Source: Pseudomonadota bacterium (GTDB lineage: Bacteria > Pseudomonadota > Alphaproteobacteria > Rhizobiales > Devosiaceae). Taken from it: a stretch of 49,745 nucleotides of DNA. Below are positions 32,992 to 42,562 of the stretch, in pieces. The stretch covers positions 1 through 49,745 of the forward strand of contig JAEWLC010000058.1 of assembly GCA_023393475.1 (NCBI GenBank). Reading direction: 5' to 3'. The notes beneath the pieces were generated by a model, which was not told the DNA's origin, did not search any database, and saw nothing but the letters and a program-made list of their open reading frames with translations. A program made the position numbers and the translations under genes. Numbering within the stretch: the first letter of the stretch is position 1; each line of letters begins with the position of its first letter.

Positions 32992-33369
32992 ATGACCGAG
33001 CCAGCTGAACGCCAGCTATCCCCATTCGCGACCGGCCTCGCCTGCCGCTGCCCGCGCTGCGGCGAGGGTGCCCTCTTCACCGGCTTCCTCAGACCAGTGA
33101 AGCAGTGCGAAAGCTGCGGCGCCGACCTGAGCTTTGCCGAAGGCACGGAAGGCCCGGCGGTCTTCATCATCCTGATCGTCGGCTTCATCATCGTCGGTGC
33201 AGCCGCCGCGGTGGAGGGGCTGTTCCATCCACCCCCGTTCGTCCATCTGCTGCTCTGGCTGCCTGCTACCGTGATCCTGTCGCTGGCCCTGATGCGGCCG
33301 CTGAAGGCGACGATGATTGCCCTGCAGTTCCACAACAAGGCCGGCGAAGGCCGCACCAACAATGGCTGA
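32992..33369 (+). CDS. DUF983 family membrane protein
   Basis: A 125-residue protein with an N-terminal zinc-ribbon-like pair CRCPRCGEG and CESCGADLS, then two membrane helices (VFIILIVGFIIVGAAAAV and LLLWLPATVILSLAL). DUF983 genes are regular members of alphaproteobacterial cox clusters, between coxC and surf1, and are thought to help oxidase biogenesis. The start is ATG 32992. Its end overlaps surf1 by 8 bases. Confidence 0.92.
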   Translation: MTEPAERQLSPFATGLACRCPRCGEGALFTGFLRPVKQCESCGADLSFAEGTEGPAVFIILIVGFIIVGAAAAVEGLFHPPPFVHLLLWLPATVILSLALMRPLKATMIALQFHNKAGEGRTNNG

Positions 33370-34126
33370 CAAGTCGCACCCGGCCGCACCGAGCGGCGGC
33401 CTGTTCTGGGGCTTCATCGTCCTGATGCTGGCGCTGATGATCCTGTTCGTCACGCTGGGCATCTGGCAGGTCGAGCGGCTCGCCGAAAAGGAGCGCCTGA
33501 TCGCCGACGTTGCCGAGCGCATGGACCTGCCGCCCGCCGAACTGCCCCCGGTCAGCGAGTGGGCAGCGCTGGATCCGGCAGCGTGGAACTACAAGCCGAT
33601 CCAGGTGACTGGTACCTGGCTGCCGCAGCAGACCGTGCGGGTGTTCACGAGCCTTGCTGACCAGCATGGCCAGTATGGCGGCCCGGGCTACTGGGTGCTC
33701 ACACCGCTCCAGTTGAACATGGGTGGTACGGTCTTCATCAACCGCGGCTTCGTCCCGCAGGACTCGGCGGAGGCCTTCGTTGCAGGTGGTGCCCTTGATG
33801 CCGGTCTTGTCAGCGTCACGGGCATAGCTCGCGCCTCCGAGGAAGTTGGCAGCTTCACCCCGCAGCCCGACAGCGGCAAGCGCATCGAGTGGGTCCGCAA
33901 CACGGCGCGACTCGCCGCCATGGCGGGCCCGGTGCCGCAGCCGGTGGCGCCGATCTATGTCGATATGCCGTCGCTGGGGCAGGGGGCTCTGCCGCAGGGC
34001 GGAGAGACGGTGGTGAGCTTTCCGAACAACCATCTCGGCTATGCCATCACCTGGTTCGGCTTTGCCGTGCTGGTGCCGTTCCTGCTGTTCTTCTGGGCGC
34101 GCCGGCAGCGCCGGCCCGGGCCATGA
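33362..34126 (+). CDS. SURF1 family protein
   Basis: An assembly factor for the heme a-containing subunit I. The 254-residue product has the usual two-helix layout: one N-terminal helix (GFIVLMLALMILFVTLGIWQ) followed by the periplasmic domain with YKPIQVTGTW, GYWVLTPL, VFINRGFVP, and a C-terminal helix (YAITWFGFAVLVPFLLFFWA). ATG 33362 overlaps the DUF983 stop, showing coupling. The product matches the family in length. Confidence 0.95.
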   Translation: MADKSHPAAPSGGLFWGFIVLMLALMILFVTLGIWQVERLAEKERLIADVAERMDLPPAELPPVSEWAALDPAAWNYKPIQVTGTWLPQQTVRVFTSLADQHGQYGGPGYWVLTPLQLNMGGTVFINRGFVPQDSAEAFVAGGALDAGLVSVTGIARASEEVGSFTPQPDSGKRIEWVRNTARLAAMAGPVPQPVAPIYVDMPSLGQGALPQGGETVVSFPNNHLGYAITWFGFAVLVPFLLFFWARRQRRPGP

Positions 34127-34150
34127 AACTTGCGGCGCAGCCGCAGTTTC
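34125..34150 (+). terminator. Hairpin at the surf1 stop codon
   Basis: GAAAC-(T)-TGCGGC-GCA-GCCGCA-GTTTC, an 11-bp stem with one bulged T, starts within the surf1 TGA and is followed only by AATAGGG. It could end or stabilise the DUF983-surf1 transcript before thrC. The lack of a T tract on the 3' side makes termination uncertain. Confidence 0.5.
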
Positions 34151-34227
34151 AATAGGGTGCCCCGCAACCCAATCACGGCGGGCTCCAGCAGGGCCCGCGA
34201 CAGCTAAAGACGGGGCGCTTCCCCTAC

Positions 34228-35637
34228 ATGCAGTTCGTATCCACGCGCGGTCGGGCACCCGCGCTCAGCTTCGATGACGCAGTCTTGGCCGGCCTCGCGC
34301 ATGATGGCGGCCTATACCTTCCGGAAACTTGGCCGCAGATCAGTCCTGCCGAGATCGAGGGCATGGCCACCTGCGACTACGCGATCACCGCCTCGACGGT
34401 GATCTTTCCGTTCCTCGGCATCGGGACTGAGGATCATCCTCGGTATCTTCAGATGCTGATGGAGGCGTACGACACCTTCCGCCATCCTTCGGTGACGCCG
34501 CTGGTGGAGATCGCCCCATCCCACTATGTGCTCGAGCTGTTCCACGGTCCCACGCTGGCCTTCAAGGACGTGGCGATGCAGTTCCTCGCCCGGGTCATGG
34601 ACGATATTCTCAAGCGGCGGGGCGAGCGCGCGACCATCGTCGGTGCCACGTCCGGTGATACCGGGTCTGCGGCCATTGAAGCGTTCCGCGGGCGCGACAA
34701 CATCGACATCTTCATCCTGCATCCGGAAGGCCGCACCTCCGAAGTGCAGCGTCGGCAGATGACGACGGTACTGGACCACAACGTCCACAATATCGCGCTG
34801 CGCGGCACGTTCGACGACTGCCAGGACATCGTGAAGGCGATGTTCAACAACCAACCTTTCCGCCAGCGCACCAAGCTCTCTGGTGTGAACTCGATCAACT
34901 GGGGCCGCATCGTCGCCCAGGTGGTTTACTATTTCAAAGCTGCTGCCGCCCTCGGCGCGCCCCACCGCGAAGTGTCCTTCACCGTCCCGACTGGCAATTT
35001 CGGAGATATTTTTGCGGGCTATGTGGCCAAGCAGATGGGCCTGCCTATCCGCAAGTTGGTGATCGCGACCAACGAGAACGACATCCTGCGCCGCACCCTC
35101 GAGACAGGGCGGTACGAGGTCACTGGCGTTCATCAGACCTCGAGCCCGTCGATGGATATTCAGGTGTCCTCGAACTTCGAGCGCCTGCTGTTCGAAGCGC
35201 TCGGTCGTGATGCCGAAACGCTGAACCGACTAATGCAGGGCCTGTCCCAGTCCGGCGCTTTCACCATTCCGCCGTCCGCGCTTGAAGCAATCCGTCGCGA
35301 CTTTTCCGCCGTGACCACCGATGAGGCGCAAACGAGCGCCACCATCGCTGACACCCTGCGCGAGAGTGGCTACCTGCTCGATCCGCATACCGCAGTCGCG
35401 GCCTCCGCCGTTCGCCGTTTCACCACGGGCGGCGTACCGATGGTGACCCTCTCTACCGCCCATCCCGCCAAATTCCCGGCCGCCGTCAAGGCCGCCTCGG
35501 GCATTGAACCGGGGCTACCGGCGTGGTTGTCTGACCTTTATCAACGGGAGGAACGCCTTACCGTGCTGGACAACGACCAGTCGCAGGTGGAGCAGTTCAT
35601 TTCGGCACGAACCCGCGTGCTGGAGGAGCACAAGTGA
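34228..35637 (+). CDS. thrC: Threonine synthase ThrC
   Basis: Converts O-phosphohomoserine to threonine with PLP. The 469-residue product is of the long type, with the N-terminal STRGRAPALSFDDAVLAGLA, the PLP Lys motif HGPTLAFKDVAMQF, VGATSGDTGSAAIEAF, and the C-terminal STAHPAKFPAAV. The start is ATG 34228, 101 bases after surf1. Its stop overlaps the GTG of the next gene, so it is co-translated with the M16 peptidase. Confidence 0.97.
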   Translation: MQFVSTRGRAPALSFDDAVLAGLAHDGGLYLPETWPQISPAEIEGMATCDYAITASTVIFPFLGIGTEDHPRYLQMLMEAYDTFRHPSVTPLVEIAPSHYVLELFHGPTLAFKDVAMQFLARVMDDILKRRGERATIVGATSGDTGSAAIEAFRGRDNIDIFILHPEGRTSEVQRRQMTTVLDHNVHNIALRGTFDDCQDIVKAMFNNQPFRQRTKLSGVNSINWGRIVAQVVYYFKAAAALGAPHREVSFTVPTGNFGDIFAGYVAKQMGLPIRKLVIATNENDILRRTLETGRYEVTGVHQTSSPSMDIQVSSNFERLLFEALGRDAETLNRLMQGLSQSGAFTIPPSALEAIRRDFSAVTTDEAQTSATIADTLRESGYLLDPHTAVAASAVRRFTTGGVPMVTLSTAHPAKFPAAVKAASGIEPGLPAWLSDLYQREERLTVLDNDQSQVEQFISARTRVLEEHK

Positions 35638-36896
35638 CGGTCCGGAGTACGACGCTTCCCAATGGCATGACCGTTCTCACCGACGACATGCCGCATCTCG
35701 AAAGCGCGTCCCTCGGCATATGGGTCAAGGCCGGTTCCCGCAGCGAAACTGAGGCCGAGCACGGCATCAGCCACGTGCTCGAGCACATGGCCTTCAAGGG
35801 CACAGCAACCCGCGACGCGCTCGAGATCGCCTCGACCATCGAGAATGTCGGCGGCGACCTCAACGCCGCGACCTCGGTCGAGCACACCGGCTATTTCGCC
35901 CGCGTGCTGAAGGAAGACGTGGCACTGGCGGCGGATATCCTCTCCGACATCCTCCAGAACTCGCAGTTCGAGCAGAGCGAGCTCGACCGCGAGCAGCAGG
36001 TGATCGTGCAGGAGATCGGCGCGGCCCGCGACAACCCCGACGACCACGTGTTCGACCTGTTCCAGCAGGCGGCGTTTCCCGATCAGCCGATCGGCCGCAC
36101 CATCCTCGGCACCGTCGAGTCGGTGAACAGCTTCGGTCCGGATTCCATCCGCGGCTACATGGATCGCAACTATGTCGGCGACCAGATGGTCCTCTGCGCC
36201 GCCGGCAATGTCGACCATGACGCGCTCGTCGATATCGCCAACAACCGCTTCCACGACCTTAAGTCCACCGGCGCGCCAGTGCCCGAGAAGGCCGCCTATG
36301 TCGGTGGCGAGCAGCGGCTCGTCTCCGACCACGAGCAGGCCCATATCGTCCTCGGCATGGAAGGCCGCGCCTACAATTCCGACGGCTTTTATGCCGTGCA
36401 GATCCTCGCCTCGATCCTCGGCGGCGGCATGAGCTCGCGGCTGTTCCAGGAAGTGCGCGAGAAGCGCGGCCTCTGCTATTCTGTCTACGCCTTCCACTGG
36501 GCCTTCGCCGACAGCGGCATCTTCGGCGTTGCGGCCTCGACCGGCGAGGAGGAAGTCGCCGAATTGGTGCCGGTGGTGCTCGACGAGCTGCGCAAGGCGA
36601 CCGAGACCGTCACCGACGAGGAAGTCATCCGCGTCCGCAATCAGATCCGGGCCGGGCTGCTGATGTCGCTCGAGAGCCCGTCCTCCCGAGCGGGCCAGCT
36701 CGCCCGCCAGCAGATCCTCTGGGGTCGCACCATTCCGCTGCAGGAAACGGTCGATCGCATCAACCGCATCACCGCCGATCGCGTGAAGCAGGTCGCGCGC
36801 CAGATCTTCGGTTCCGGCAAGGTTTCGCTTGCCGGCATCGGTCCGGTGGCGCGGCTTCCCGACTATCGCGACATCGCGGCGCAGCTCAAGAATTGA
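35634..36896 (+). CDS. M16 family metallopeptidase (processing peptidase-like)
   Basis: A 420-residue zinc peptidase of the PqqL/mitochondrial-processing-peptidase type. It has the inverted zinc motif HVLEH in HGISHVLEHMAFKG at about residues 44-57, with the downstream Glu in EREQQVIVQEIG-like sequence (LDREQQVIVQEIGAARDNP), and a second inactive-lobe domain from about residue 200. There is no signal peptide. GTG 35634 overlaps the thrC stop (GTGA). The pairing with thrC is conserved in Rhizobiales; the substrate is unknown. Confidence 0.94.
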   Translation: MTVRSTTLPNGMTVLTDDMPHLESASLGIWVKAGSRSETEAEHGISHVLEHMAFKGTATRDALEIASTIENVGGDLNAATSVEHTGYFARVLKEDVALAADILSDILQNSQFEQSELDREQQVIVQEIGAARDNPDDHVFDLFQQAAFPDQPIGRTILGTVESVNSFGPDSIRGYMDRNYVGDQMVLCAAGNVDHDALVDIANNRFHDLKSTGAPVPEKAAYVGGEQRLVSDHEQAHIVLGMEGRAYNSDGFYAVQILASILGGGMSSRLFQEVREKRGLCYSVYAFHWAFADSGIFGVAASTGEEEVAELVPVVLDELRKATETVTDEEVIRVRNQIRAGLLMSLESPSSRAGQLARQQILWGRTIPLQETVDRINRITADRVKQVARQIFGSGKVSLAGIGPVARLPDYRDIAAQLKN

Positions 36897-36913
36897 GCCA
36901 TGGCGGTGGCACG

Positions 36914-37516
36914 ATGATGCTCACCTGGTTTGCCCGCGAAGATACGCCGGTGCTTGTCGGCGAGCGCGTCTACCTGCGGGCCCCCCGCGCCGGCGACTAC
37001 ACCGCCTGGCGTGACCTCAGGCGCGCCAGCCGAGAGTTCCTTAAACCCTTCGAGCCACGCTGGACCGAGTCGGACCTGAGCCAGCGCGTCTATGCCTCGC
37101 GCCTGAAGCGTGGGCGCGAGGAGGCGCGGGCCGGCACCGACTACTCGTTCTTCATCTTCACGCGCAGCGAGGATCGACTGGTCGGCGGCATCACGCTCTC
37201 GAATGTCCGTCGCCGCGCCGCCCAGTTCGTCAACCTCGGCTACTGGATGGGCCACGCCTTCGCCGGCAAGGGATACATGACCGAAGCGGTGAGCCTCGTC
37301 ATTCCCTACTGCTTTGAAACGCTTGGGCTTCACCGCATCCATGCGGCTTTCCTGCCCGACAACCGCGCCAGTCGCCGAGTCCTTGAAAAAAACGGATTCC
37401 GGGAGGAGGGCTACGCCGAGAACTACCTCCAGATCGACGGCAAGTGGGCTGACCACGTGATGTTCGGCCTGACCCGTGAGCGCTACGACGCCGCCATCCG
37501 GCGGGGCCGGTCGTGA
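36914..37516 (+). CDS. GNAT acetyltransferase, RimJ/RimL-like
   Basis: A 200-residue protein with the RimJ/RimL-type layout: VYLRAPRAGDYTAW near the N-terminus, GGITLSNVRRR, NLGYWMGHAFAGKGYMTEAV (acetyl-CoA binding) and HRIHAAFLPDNRASRRVLEK. It may acetylate a ribosomal protein N-terminus or a small amine; the target is unknown. ATG 36914 is favoured over TTG 36893, which overlaps the peptidase stop. It continues the thrC-peptidase operon. Confidence 0.92.
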   Translation: MMLTWFAREDTPVLVGERVYLRAPRAGDYTAWRDLRRASREFLKPFEPRWTESDLSQRVYASRLKRGREEARAGTDYSFFIFTRSEDRLVGGITLSNVRRRAAQFVNLGYWMGHAFAGKGYMTEAVSLVIPYCFETLGLHRIHAAFLPDNRASRRVLEKNGFREEGYAENYLQIDGKWADHVMFGLTRERYDAAIRRGRS

Positions 37517-37590
37517 GCGCTTGTTCCAACGGGCAAACCCCGGTACCTAGGTTGCCCAATCATGACTCCGGCAGGACCAGTTTTCAGCTA

Positions 37591-40473
37591 ATGCGTCACA
37601 TCCTCCGTCTCGCGATGTGCTTCGCCTTGGCTCTGCTCGGGACGCTGCCTGCTGCCGCCTTCGACGTCATCACCGCACCCGAGAACGTCAATGCCGTGAA
37701 CCTCACCGGTGTCGTCGACATCGTTCCGGGCGACGCGGGCAAGGTGCAACTGTCGACCGCCGCCGGCGAGGACGGCATCATCCGGCGCATCGAGGTGCTG
37801 GCTTCGGTCGGCGGCACCAATCCGAACTGGGCCCTGTTCGCGCTGCGCAACGATTCCGACGTGCAGCTCGAGCGCCTTCTGGTCGCCCCGTTCTTCCGCC
37901 TGCCGGGCTCAGGGGTGTTCCGCCCGGACCTCGGTGCCGAACGCATCAAGGTGCTGACACCCTCGGCCGGCCTGCGCCCGACGCGCCTCACCGACCGCGA
38001 AGCCGATGTGTTCGAGGTCGTCATCGACCCCGGTGCCACGGTCACTTTCGTTGCCGAGCTGTCGTCCGGCACTTTGCCCGAACTCTACCTGTGGAAAGCC
38101 GATGCCTACCGCGACTACGTGAACTCGTTCACGCTGTTCCGCGGCGTGGTGCTCGGCGTCGCGGCGCTGGCCGCCGTGTTCCTCACCGTCATGTTCGTGG
38201 TGCGGGGCAGGGGCGTATTCCCTGCGACGGCTGCCTTCTCGTGGGCGGTGCTTATCTACCTGCTCGTCGATTTCGGCGTGTTGGGCCCGTTGCTCGGCAT
38301 TTCGAACGGCTCGGTGCAGCCCTTCCGCGCGGCGGCCGAGGCCGGCATAGCGACGACCTTGTTCGGCTTCCTGTTCATTTACCTGAACCTCCACCGCTGG
38401 CACCTGCGCTTCATCCACCTGGCGCTCGCGCTCGTGGTGGTGTTCCTCGCGCTGTTCGGCTTCGCCTTCTTCCAGCCCTCGATCGCCGCGACCGTCGCGC
38501 GTCTGGTGCTGGCGCTACTCGGGGTCACCGGCTTCTTCCTGATCCTCCTCCTGGCGCTCCGCGGCTATGACCGTGCCGTGCTGCTGGTGCCGACCTGGAT
38601 CATCTATATCGCCTGGCTGTTCTACGCCTGGCTGGTGGTGACAGGGCAGGTCTCGAACGACGTGGCCCAGCCCGCCGTCGCCGGCGGCCTCGTGCTCATC
38701 GTCATGCTGCTGGGCTTCACCGCGGTGCAGCACGCCTTCTCCGAAGGACAGGTATCCATCGGCACGCTCAGCGAGGTCGAGCGCCGCGCGCTTGCCCTCA
38801 CCGGCTCGGGCGACTTCGTCTTCGACTGGAACATCGAGCGCGACCGCATCTCGGTATCCGACGAACTCGGTACCCGCCTCGGCGAGCGCCGCGGCGCGCT
38901 GCGTGGCTCGATCAAGCGCTGGCTCGACCGCATCCATCCCGAGGATCGCGACCGCTTCCGCACCGCCTTCGACACGCTCGTCGAACTGCGCCGCGGCAAG
39001 GTCAGCACCGATGTGCGCCTCACCGCCCACGACGGCAGCTTCCGCACCTTCCGCATGCGGGTGAAGCCGGTGCTTGGCGGCGACGGACAGGTGAACCGCA
39101 TCGTCGGCACCTTGCAGGACGTCAACGAGGACCGCGCCAGCCGCGAGCGCCTGCTGCATGACGCGGTGCACGACAGCCTCACGGGCCTGCCCAACAAGCA
39201 GCTCTTCCTCGACCGGCTTGAGCGCTCCCTGGTCCGCGCCCGCTTGCCGAACGGCATCAAGCCGGCGGTGTTTCTCATCGATATCGATCGCTTCACCGAA
39301 CTCGAGGAGCGCGTCGGGCATTCGGCCGCCGATTCGGTGCTGCTCGCCATCTCGCGCCGCGTTGCCCGCGTCATGCGGCCGCTCGATACCGTGGCGCGAC
39401 TCGGTGGCGACCAGTTCGGCGTGATCCTTGCCTCCGAGCAGGCGGCCGGCAAGATCGCCGAGACTGCCGAGCAGATCCGCAAGGCCCTGAAGTCGCCGTT
39501 CAACTTCGGCGAGCGCGACCTGAGCCTTACCGCCTCGATCGGCGTGACGATCTACGACGGCAATCCGGTTTCCTCGCCCGACGTCCTGCGCGACGCCGAG
39601 CTGGCCATGTATTACGCCAAGCGCCTCGGCGGCGACCGCATCGAGGCCTTCCGCGCCTCGGCCCGCTCGATCGCCGCCTATTCCAAGGCGGGCGAGGAAG
39701 ATCTCGATCGTGGCCTCCGCCACGGCGAACTGAGCGTGCTGTTCCAGCCGATCATGGACATCCATGCCGGCACCATTGCCGGCTGCGAGGCGCTGATGCG
39801 CTGGAACCATCCGCAGCGTGGCGTCGTGGCGCCGGAGGAGTTCGTACCGCTGGCCGAACGCACCGGCCTCATCGAGCGGCTCGGCCGGGTAGCTTTCGAG
39901 CAGGCTGCCGGCCAGGCCCGCGAGTGGGCCGCTTCGCTGCCGTTGCCGGAGGACTTCTTCGTCTCGGTCAACCTGTCGCCGAGCCAACTGGCCACCGAGT
40001 CGCTGCTCAACGACATGCGTGCGCTCGTCTCGGACCACCGCCAGATCGCCCGCCACATCAAGCTCGAGATTACGGAGAGCCAGGTGATGAGCAACCCTGA
40101 GCATTCGGCCTATGTGCTGAACGCCCTGCGCCAGCTCGGCCTGCGCCTCGCGCTCGACGATTTCGGCACCGGCCACTCCTCGCTGAGCTACCTGCACCGC
40201 TTCCCGTTCGACACCATCAAGATCCCGGCGCCATTCGTGCAGCTCAGCGACGACAGCGGCATGAGCCATACCCAGGTGCCGATCATCCGCGCCATCATCA
40301 CGCTGGCGAGCGAACTGGATCTCAGCGTCATTGCCGAAGGCGTCGAGACCATCGAGGAAATCGAGCGCCTGCAGCAGCTCAACTGCCAGTTCGCCCAAGG
40401 CTTCGCCTTCGGCGCCGCAATGACCGGGCAGGATCTGGGCAAGCGCCTGCAGAGCCAGTTCAGCGGGCGGTGA
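37591..40473 (+). CDS. Membrane PAS-GGDEF-EAL cyclic-di-GMP protein
   Basis: A 960-residue sensor. Layout: signal peptide (1-22, ending LPAAAF), a periplasmic beta domain to about 170, seven membrane helices (about 175-390), a PAS domain (about 405-520; FDWNIERDRISVSDEL, IHPEDRDRF), GGDEF (about 540-700) and EAL (about 715-950). The cyclase site is GGDQF (605-609), so it is probably an inactive or regulatory GGDEF. The EAL motif (733-735), NLS, LEITES, LDDFGTG, Lys877, AEGVE and the QGF Gln are kept, so phosphodiesterase activity is likely, but KID is KIP (Pro879). The ATG sits before the signal peptide. Confidence 0.93.
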   Translation: MRHILRLAMCFALALLGTLPAAAFDVITAPENVNAVNLTGVVDIVPGDAGKVQLSTAAGEDGIIRRIEVLASVGGTNPNWALFALRNDSDVQLERLLVAPFFRLPGSGVFRPDLGAERIKVLTPSAGLRPTRLTDREADVFEVVIDPGATVTFVAELSSGTLPELYLWKADAYRDYVNSFTLFRGVVLGVAALAAVFLTVMFVVRGRGVFPATAAFSWAVLIYLLVDFGVLGPLLGISNGSVQPFRAAAEAGIATTLFGFLFIYLNLHRWHLRFIHLALALVVVFLALFGFAFFQPSIAATVARLVLALLGVTGFFLILLLALRGYDRAVLLVPTWIIYIAWLFYAWLVVTGQVSNDVAQPAVAGGLVLIVMLLGFTAVQHAFSEGQVSIGTLSEVERRALALTGSGDFVFDWNIERDRISVSDELGTRLGERRGALRGSIKRWLDRIHPEDRDRFRTAFDTLVELRRGKVSTDVRLTAHDGSFRTFRMRVKPVLGGDGQVNRIVGTLQDVNEDRASRERLLHDAVHDSLTGLPNKQLFLDRLERSLVRARLPNGIKPAVFLIDIDRFTELEERVGHSAADSVLLAISRRVARVMRPLDTVARLGGDQFGVILASEQAAGKIAETAEQIRKALKSPFNFGERDLSLTASIGVTIYDGNPVSSPDVLRDAELAMYYAKRLGGDRIEAFRASARSIAAYSKAGEEDLDRGLRHGELSVLFQPIMDIHAGTIAGCEALMRWNHPQRGVVAPEEFVPLAERTGLIERLGRVAFEQAAGQAREWAASLPLPEDFFVSVNLSPSQLATESLLNDMRALVSDHRQIARHIKLEITESQVMSNPEHSAYVLNALRQLGLRLALDDFGTGHSSLSYLHRFPFDTIKIPAPFVQLSDDSGMSHTQVPIIRAIITLASELDLSVIAEGVETIEEIERLQQLNCQFAQGFAFGAAMTGQDLGKRLQSQFSGR

Positions 40474-40479
40474 CCGGTT

Positions 40480-41058
40480 TCAACCGTGTCCGGCGGATGA
40501 GCTCAGCGTGGCGCGGGTGATGCCCAGCCGGCCGAGCGCCGCGTCGTAGCGGTTCTCGATCGGCAGGCCGAACAGCAGTTCGCGCGAGAACGGCACGGTG
40601 AGCCAGCCATTGCCCTGCAGCTCGGTTTCGAGCTGGCCGGGACTCCAGCCGCAATAGCCCAGCGCGAACAGGGCTTCACTCGGCTGCTGGTTGAATGCCA
40701 TGGACTTCAGCACATCGAGTGTCGCGGTGAGGACGATATCGTCGGTGACTTCGTAGGAATTGCCGACGCGGAAATAGTCGGACGAATGCAGCACGAAGCC
40801 GCGGCCACGCTGTACCGGCCCGCCGCGCAGCACCTGGCGGTTTTTCACCTTCTCGGGCAGCCGGATCAACTCGTCCTTGGCGCCCAGTTCCAGTTCTTCG
40901 AGGATGTCGGTGAAGCGCATGTCGTCGAGGCTCTGGTTGATCACCAGCCCCATCGCGCCCTCTTCGCCGTGGCCGACGAGATAGATGACGGTTTCGCGGA
41001 AGCGTTCATCGCCCATGTCGGGCATAGCGACGAGAAACTGGCCCCTGAGCGAGTCCAT
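40480..41058 (-). CDS. YqgE/AlgH family protein
   Basis: A 192-residue cytoplasmic protein of the UPF0301/AlgH family: SLRGQFLVAMPDMGDERFRE at the N-terminus, GAMGLVINQSL, GGPVQRGRGFVLH and ALGYCGWSPGQLE. Function is poorly known; AlgH was named as an alginate regulator in Pseudomonas. ATG 41058 has GGAG 7 bases upstream; the frame continues upstream without support. It converges on the EAL gene (6-base gap) and is divergent from the DsbD-like gene. Confidence 0.94.
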   Translation of the reverse strand: MDSLRGQFLVAMPDMGDERFRETVIYLVGHGEEGAMGLVINQSLDDMRFTDILEELELGAKDELIRLPEKVKNRQVLRGGPVQRGRGFVLHSSDYFRVGNSYEVTDDIVLTATLDVLKSMAFNQQPSEALFALGYCGWSPGQLETELQGNGWLTVPFSRELLFGLPIENRYDAALGRLGITRATLSSSAGHG

Positions 41059-41185
41059 TGGAATTCTCCACTCCGGCACCGCCGGAAGCCTCCACTTTAG
41101 CTTCGAGCCGTCGTGCTGCATAGTTACGGTTCACGATGCCCTGATAGGCTTTCCATTCCAACTGCCCTCGGCTATCCGGAAACCC

Positions 41186-42004
41186 ATGCGCGTACCGGCA
41201 CTTCTGCTTATGGCGAGCCTCACTATTCCGGCCCATGCCGGCGAAACGGCGTGGAAGGAACTGGCGCCGGACACGCGGGCGCGGCTGATTTCGTCCGATG
41301 TGCTCAAGGCCGACGGCACGACGAGCATTGCACTCGAGATCGAGATGCCGCAGTCGAGCAACACCTACTGGCGCGTGCCGGGCGAGACCGGCATTCCGAC
41401 CGAGATGGATTTCTCGGGCTCCAGCGGCGTGACCGGCAGCCAGATGCTGTGGCCCTATCCCGTCGTCGAGACCAAGACGGGCTATGTCGACTATGTCTAT
41501 CGCGGCCCGGTCGTCCTGCCGGTGGAATTGAAGCTCGATGGCCAGCACTCCGACCTCAGGGTGGGCGTGACCATGGGCATCTGCTCCGATGTCTGTGTGC
41601 CGGTCATGGCCTCGTTCGAGCTGCCGCTGTCCTTCGCGGCGCCGGATCGATCGCAGGGACTGCGCATCACCCAGGCGCTGGCGGAAACGCCGCTCGAGTG
41701 GGATGGAACGGGCGATCCTGTGCCTGCCGTGAGCTATGACGCTGGGGCCGATGCACTGGCTGTGACAGTGAGCCCGGATGTCGATCCCCTGTCGCTGATC
41801 GCCGATGCCGGATTGACGGGGCAACTCTTTGGGGCGCCGCAAAAAAGCCCGGAACCGAACCTAGTCCTCGTTCCACTGCTCGGGGGAGATCAAGGCCGCG
41901 GCGTGGAGGGCAAACCCGTGCGGCTGACGTTCATGACCGAAATGGGTCCGTTCTCGGTGGAACGACGGGTATCTCCCGCCGGATCGACGACTACGGGCAA
42001 TTGA
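41186..42004 (+). CDS. DsbD N-terminal-like periplasmic protein
   Basis: A 272-residue exported protein: the signal peptide MRVPALLLMASLTIPAHAG is followed by an immunoglobulin-like domain and the redox-type CXXXC motif GICSDVCVPV at about residue 132. It resembles the N-terminal domain of DsbD/ScsB-type disulfide reductases, but no membrane or thioredoxin domains follow. The position next to YqgE and a peroxiredoxin is common in Rhizobiales. The partner reductase is not in the window. The start is ATG 41186 after GGAAACCC. Confidence 0.87.
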   Translation: MRVPALLLMASLTIPAHAGETAWKELAPDTRARLISSDVLKADGTTSIALEIEMPQSSNTYWRVPGETGIPTEMDFSGSSGVTGSQMLWPYPVVETKTGYVDYVYRGPVVLPVELKLDGQHSDLRVGVTMGICSDVCVPVMASFELPLSFAAPDRSQGLRITQALAETPLEWDGTGDPVPAVSYDAGADALAVTVSPDVDPLSLIADAGLTGQLFGAPQKSPEPNLVLVPLLGGDQGRGVEGKPVRLTFMTEMGPFSVERRVSPAGSTTTGN

Positions 42005-42064
42005 TCTAGCGTCCGTCCTCCCGTATGCCGGGTGGCACAGAATTTGGTCAGGGAGCCAGCCACA

Positions 42065-42562
42065 ATGACGATCGCGCGCGGCGATAGCATTCCGTCCGTC
42101 CCCATCAAGCTCGTTGGGGCAGGGGATACGATCGACACCACGTCGGACGCCGTGCTGGGCCAGGGGCTGGTGGTTTTCTTCGCCGTGCCGGGGGCGTTCA
42201 CGCCGACCTGCGATACCTCGCACCTTCCGGGCTTCGTCGCCAACACCGCCAAGTTCAAGGCGCTGGGCGTCAGCAAGATCGTCTGCGGCGCGGTGAACGA
42301 TCACCATGTCACCAAGGCTTGGGCCGAGCGCTCCGAAGCCATCGGCAAGGTCGAGTTCATCGCCGACGGCGACGGCAACCTCGCCGACGCGCTCGGGCTG
42401 TCGAAGCAGATTCCCGGCATGGGCAAGCGCTTCGCCCGCTTCGCCATGATCATCAAGGATGGCGTGGTGCAGGACCTGTTCGTGCAGGATGTCGCCGGCG
42501 TCACGGTCAGCGGTGCGCCCGCAATCCTAATGGCCCTCCAGTCGGCAAAGGTGGGTGCATGA
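42065..42562 (+). CDS. Peroxiredoxin, Prx5 type
   Basis: A thiol peroxidase that reduces peroxides. The 165-residue product has the peroxidatic Cys motif PGAFTPTCDTSHLPGF and the second Cys in SKIVCGAVNDHHVTKAW, a pattern of the Prx5/AhpE-like group. It has no signal peptide and is cytoplasmic. ATG 42065 has GGGAG about 10 bases upstream. Its TGA overlaps the ATG of the next gene (ATGA). Confidence 0.95.
   Translation: MTIARGDSIPSVPIKLVGAGDTIDTTSDAVLGQGLVVFFAVPGAFTPTCDTSHLPGFVANTAKFKALGVSKIVCGAVNDHHVTKAWAERSEAIGKVEFIADGDGNLADALGLSKQIPGMGKRFARFAMIIKDGVVQDLFVQDVAGVTVSGAPAILMALQSAKVGA

Noticed and set aside
38515..40398. 627-codon minus-strand frame inside the GGDEF-EAL gene
   Set aside because: Antisense shadow of a gene with a clear domain structure; no ribosome site or family.
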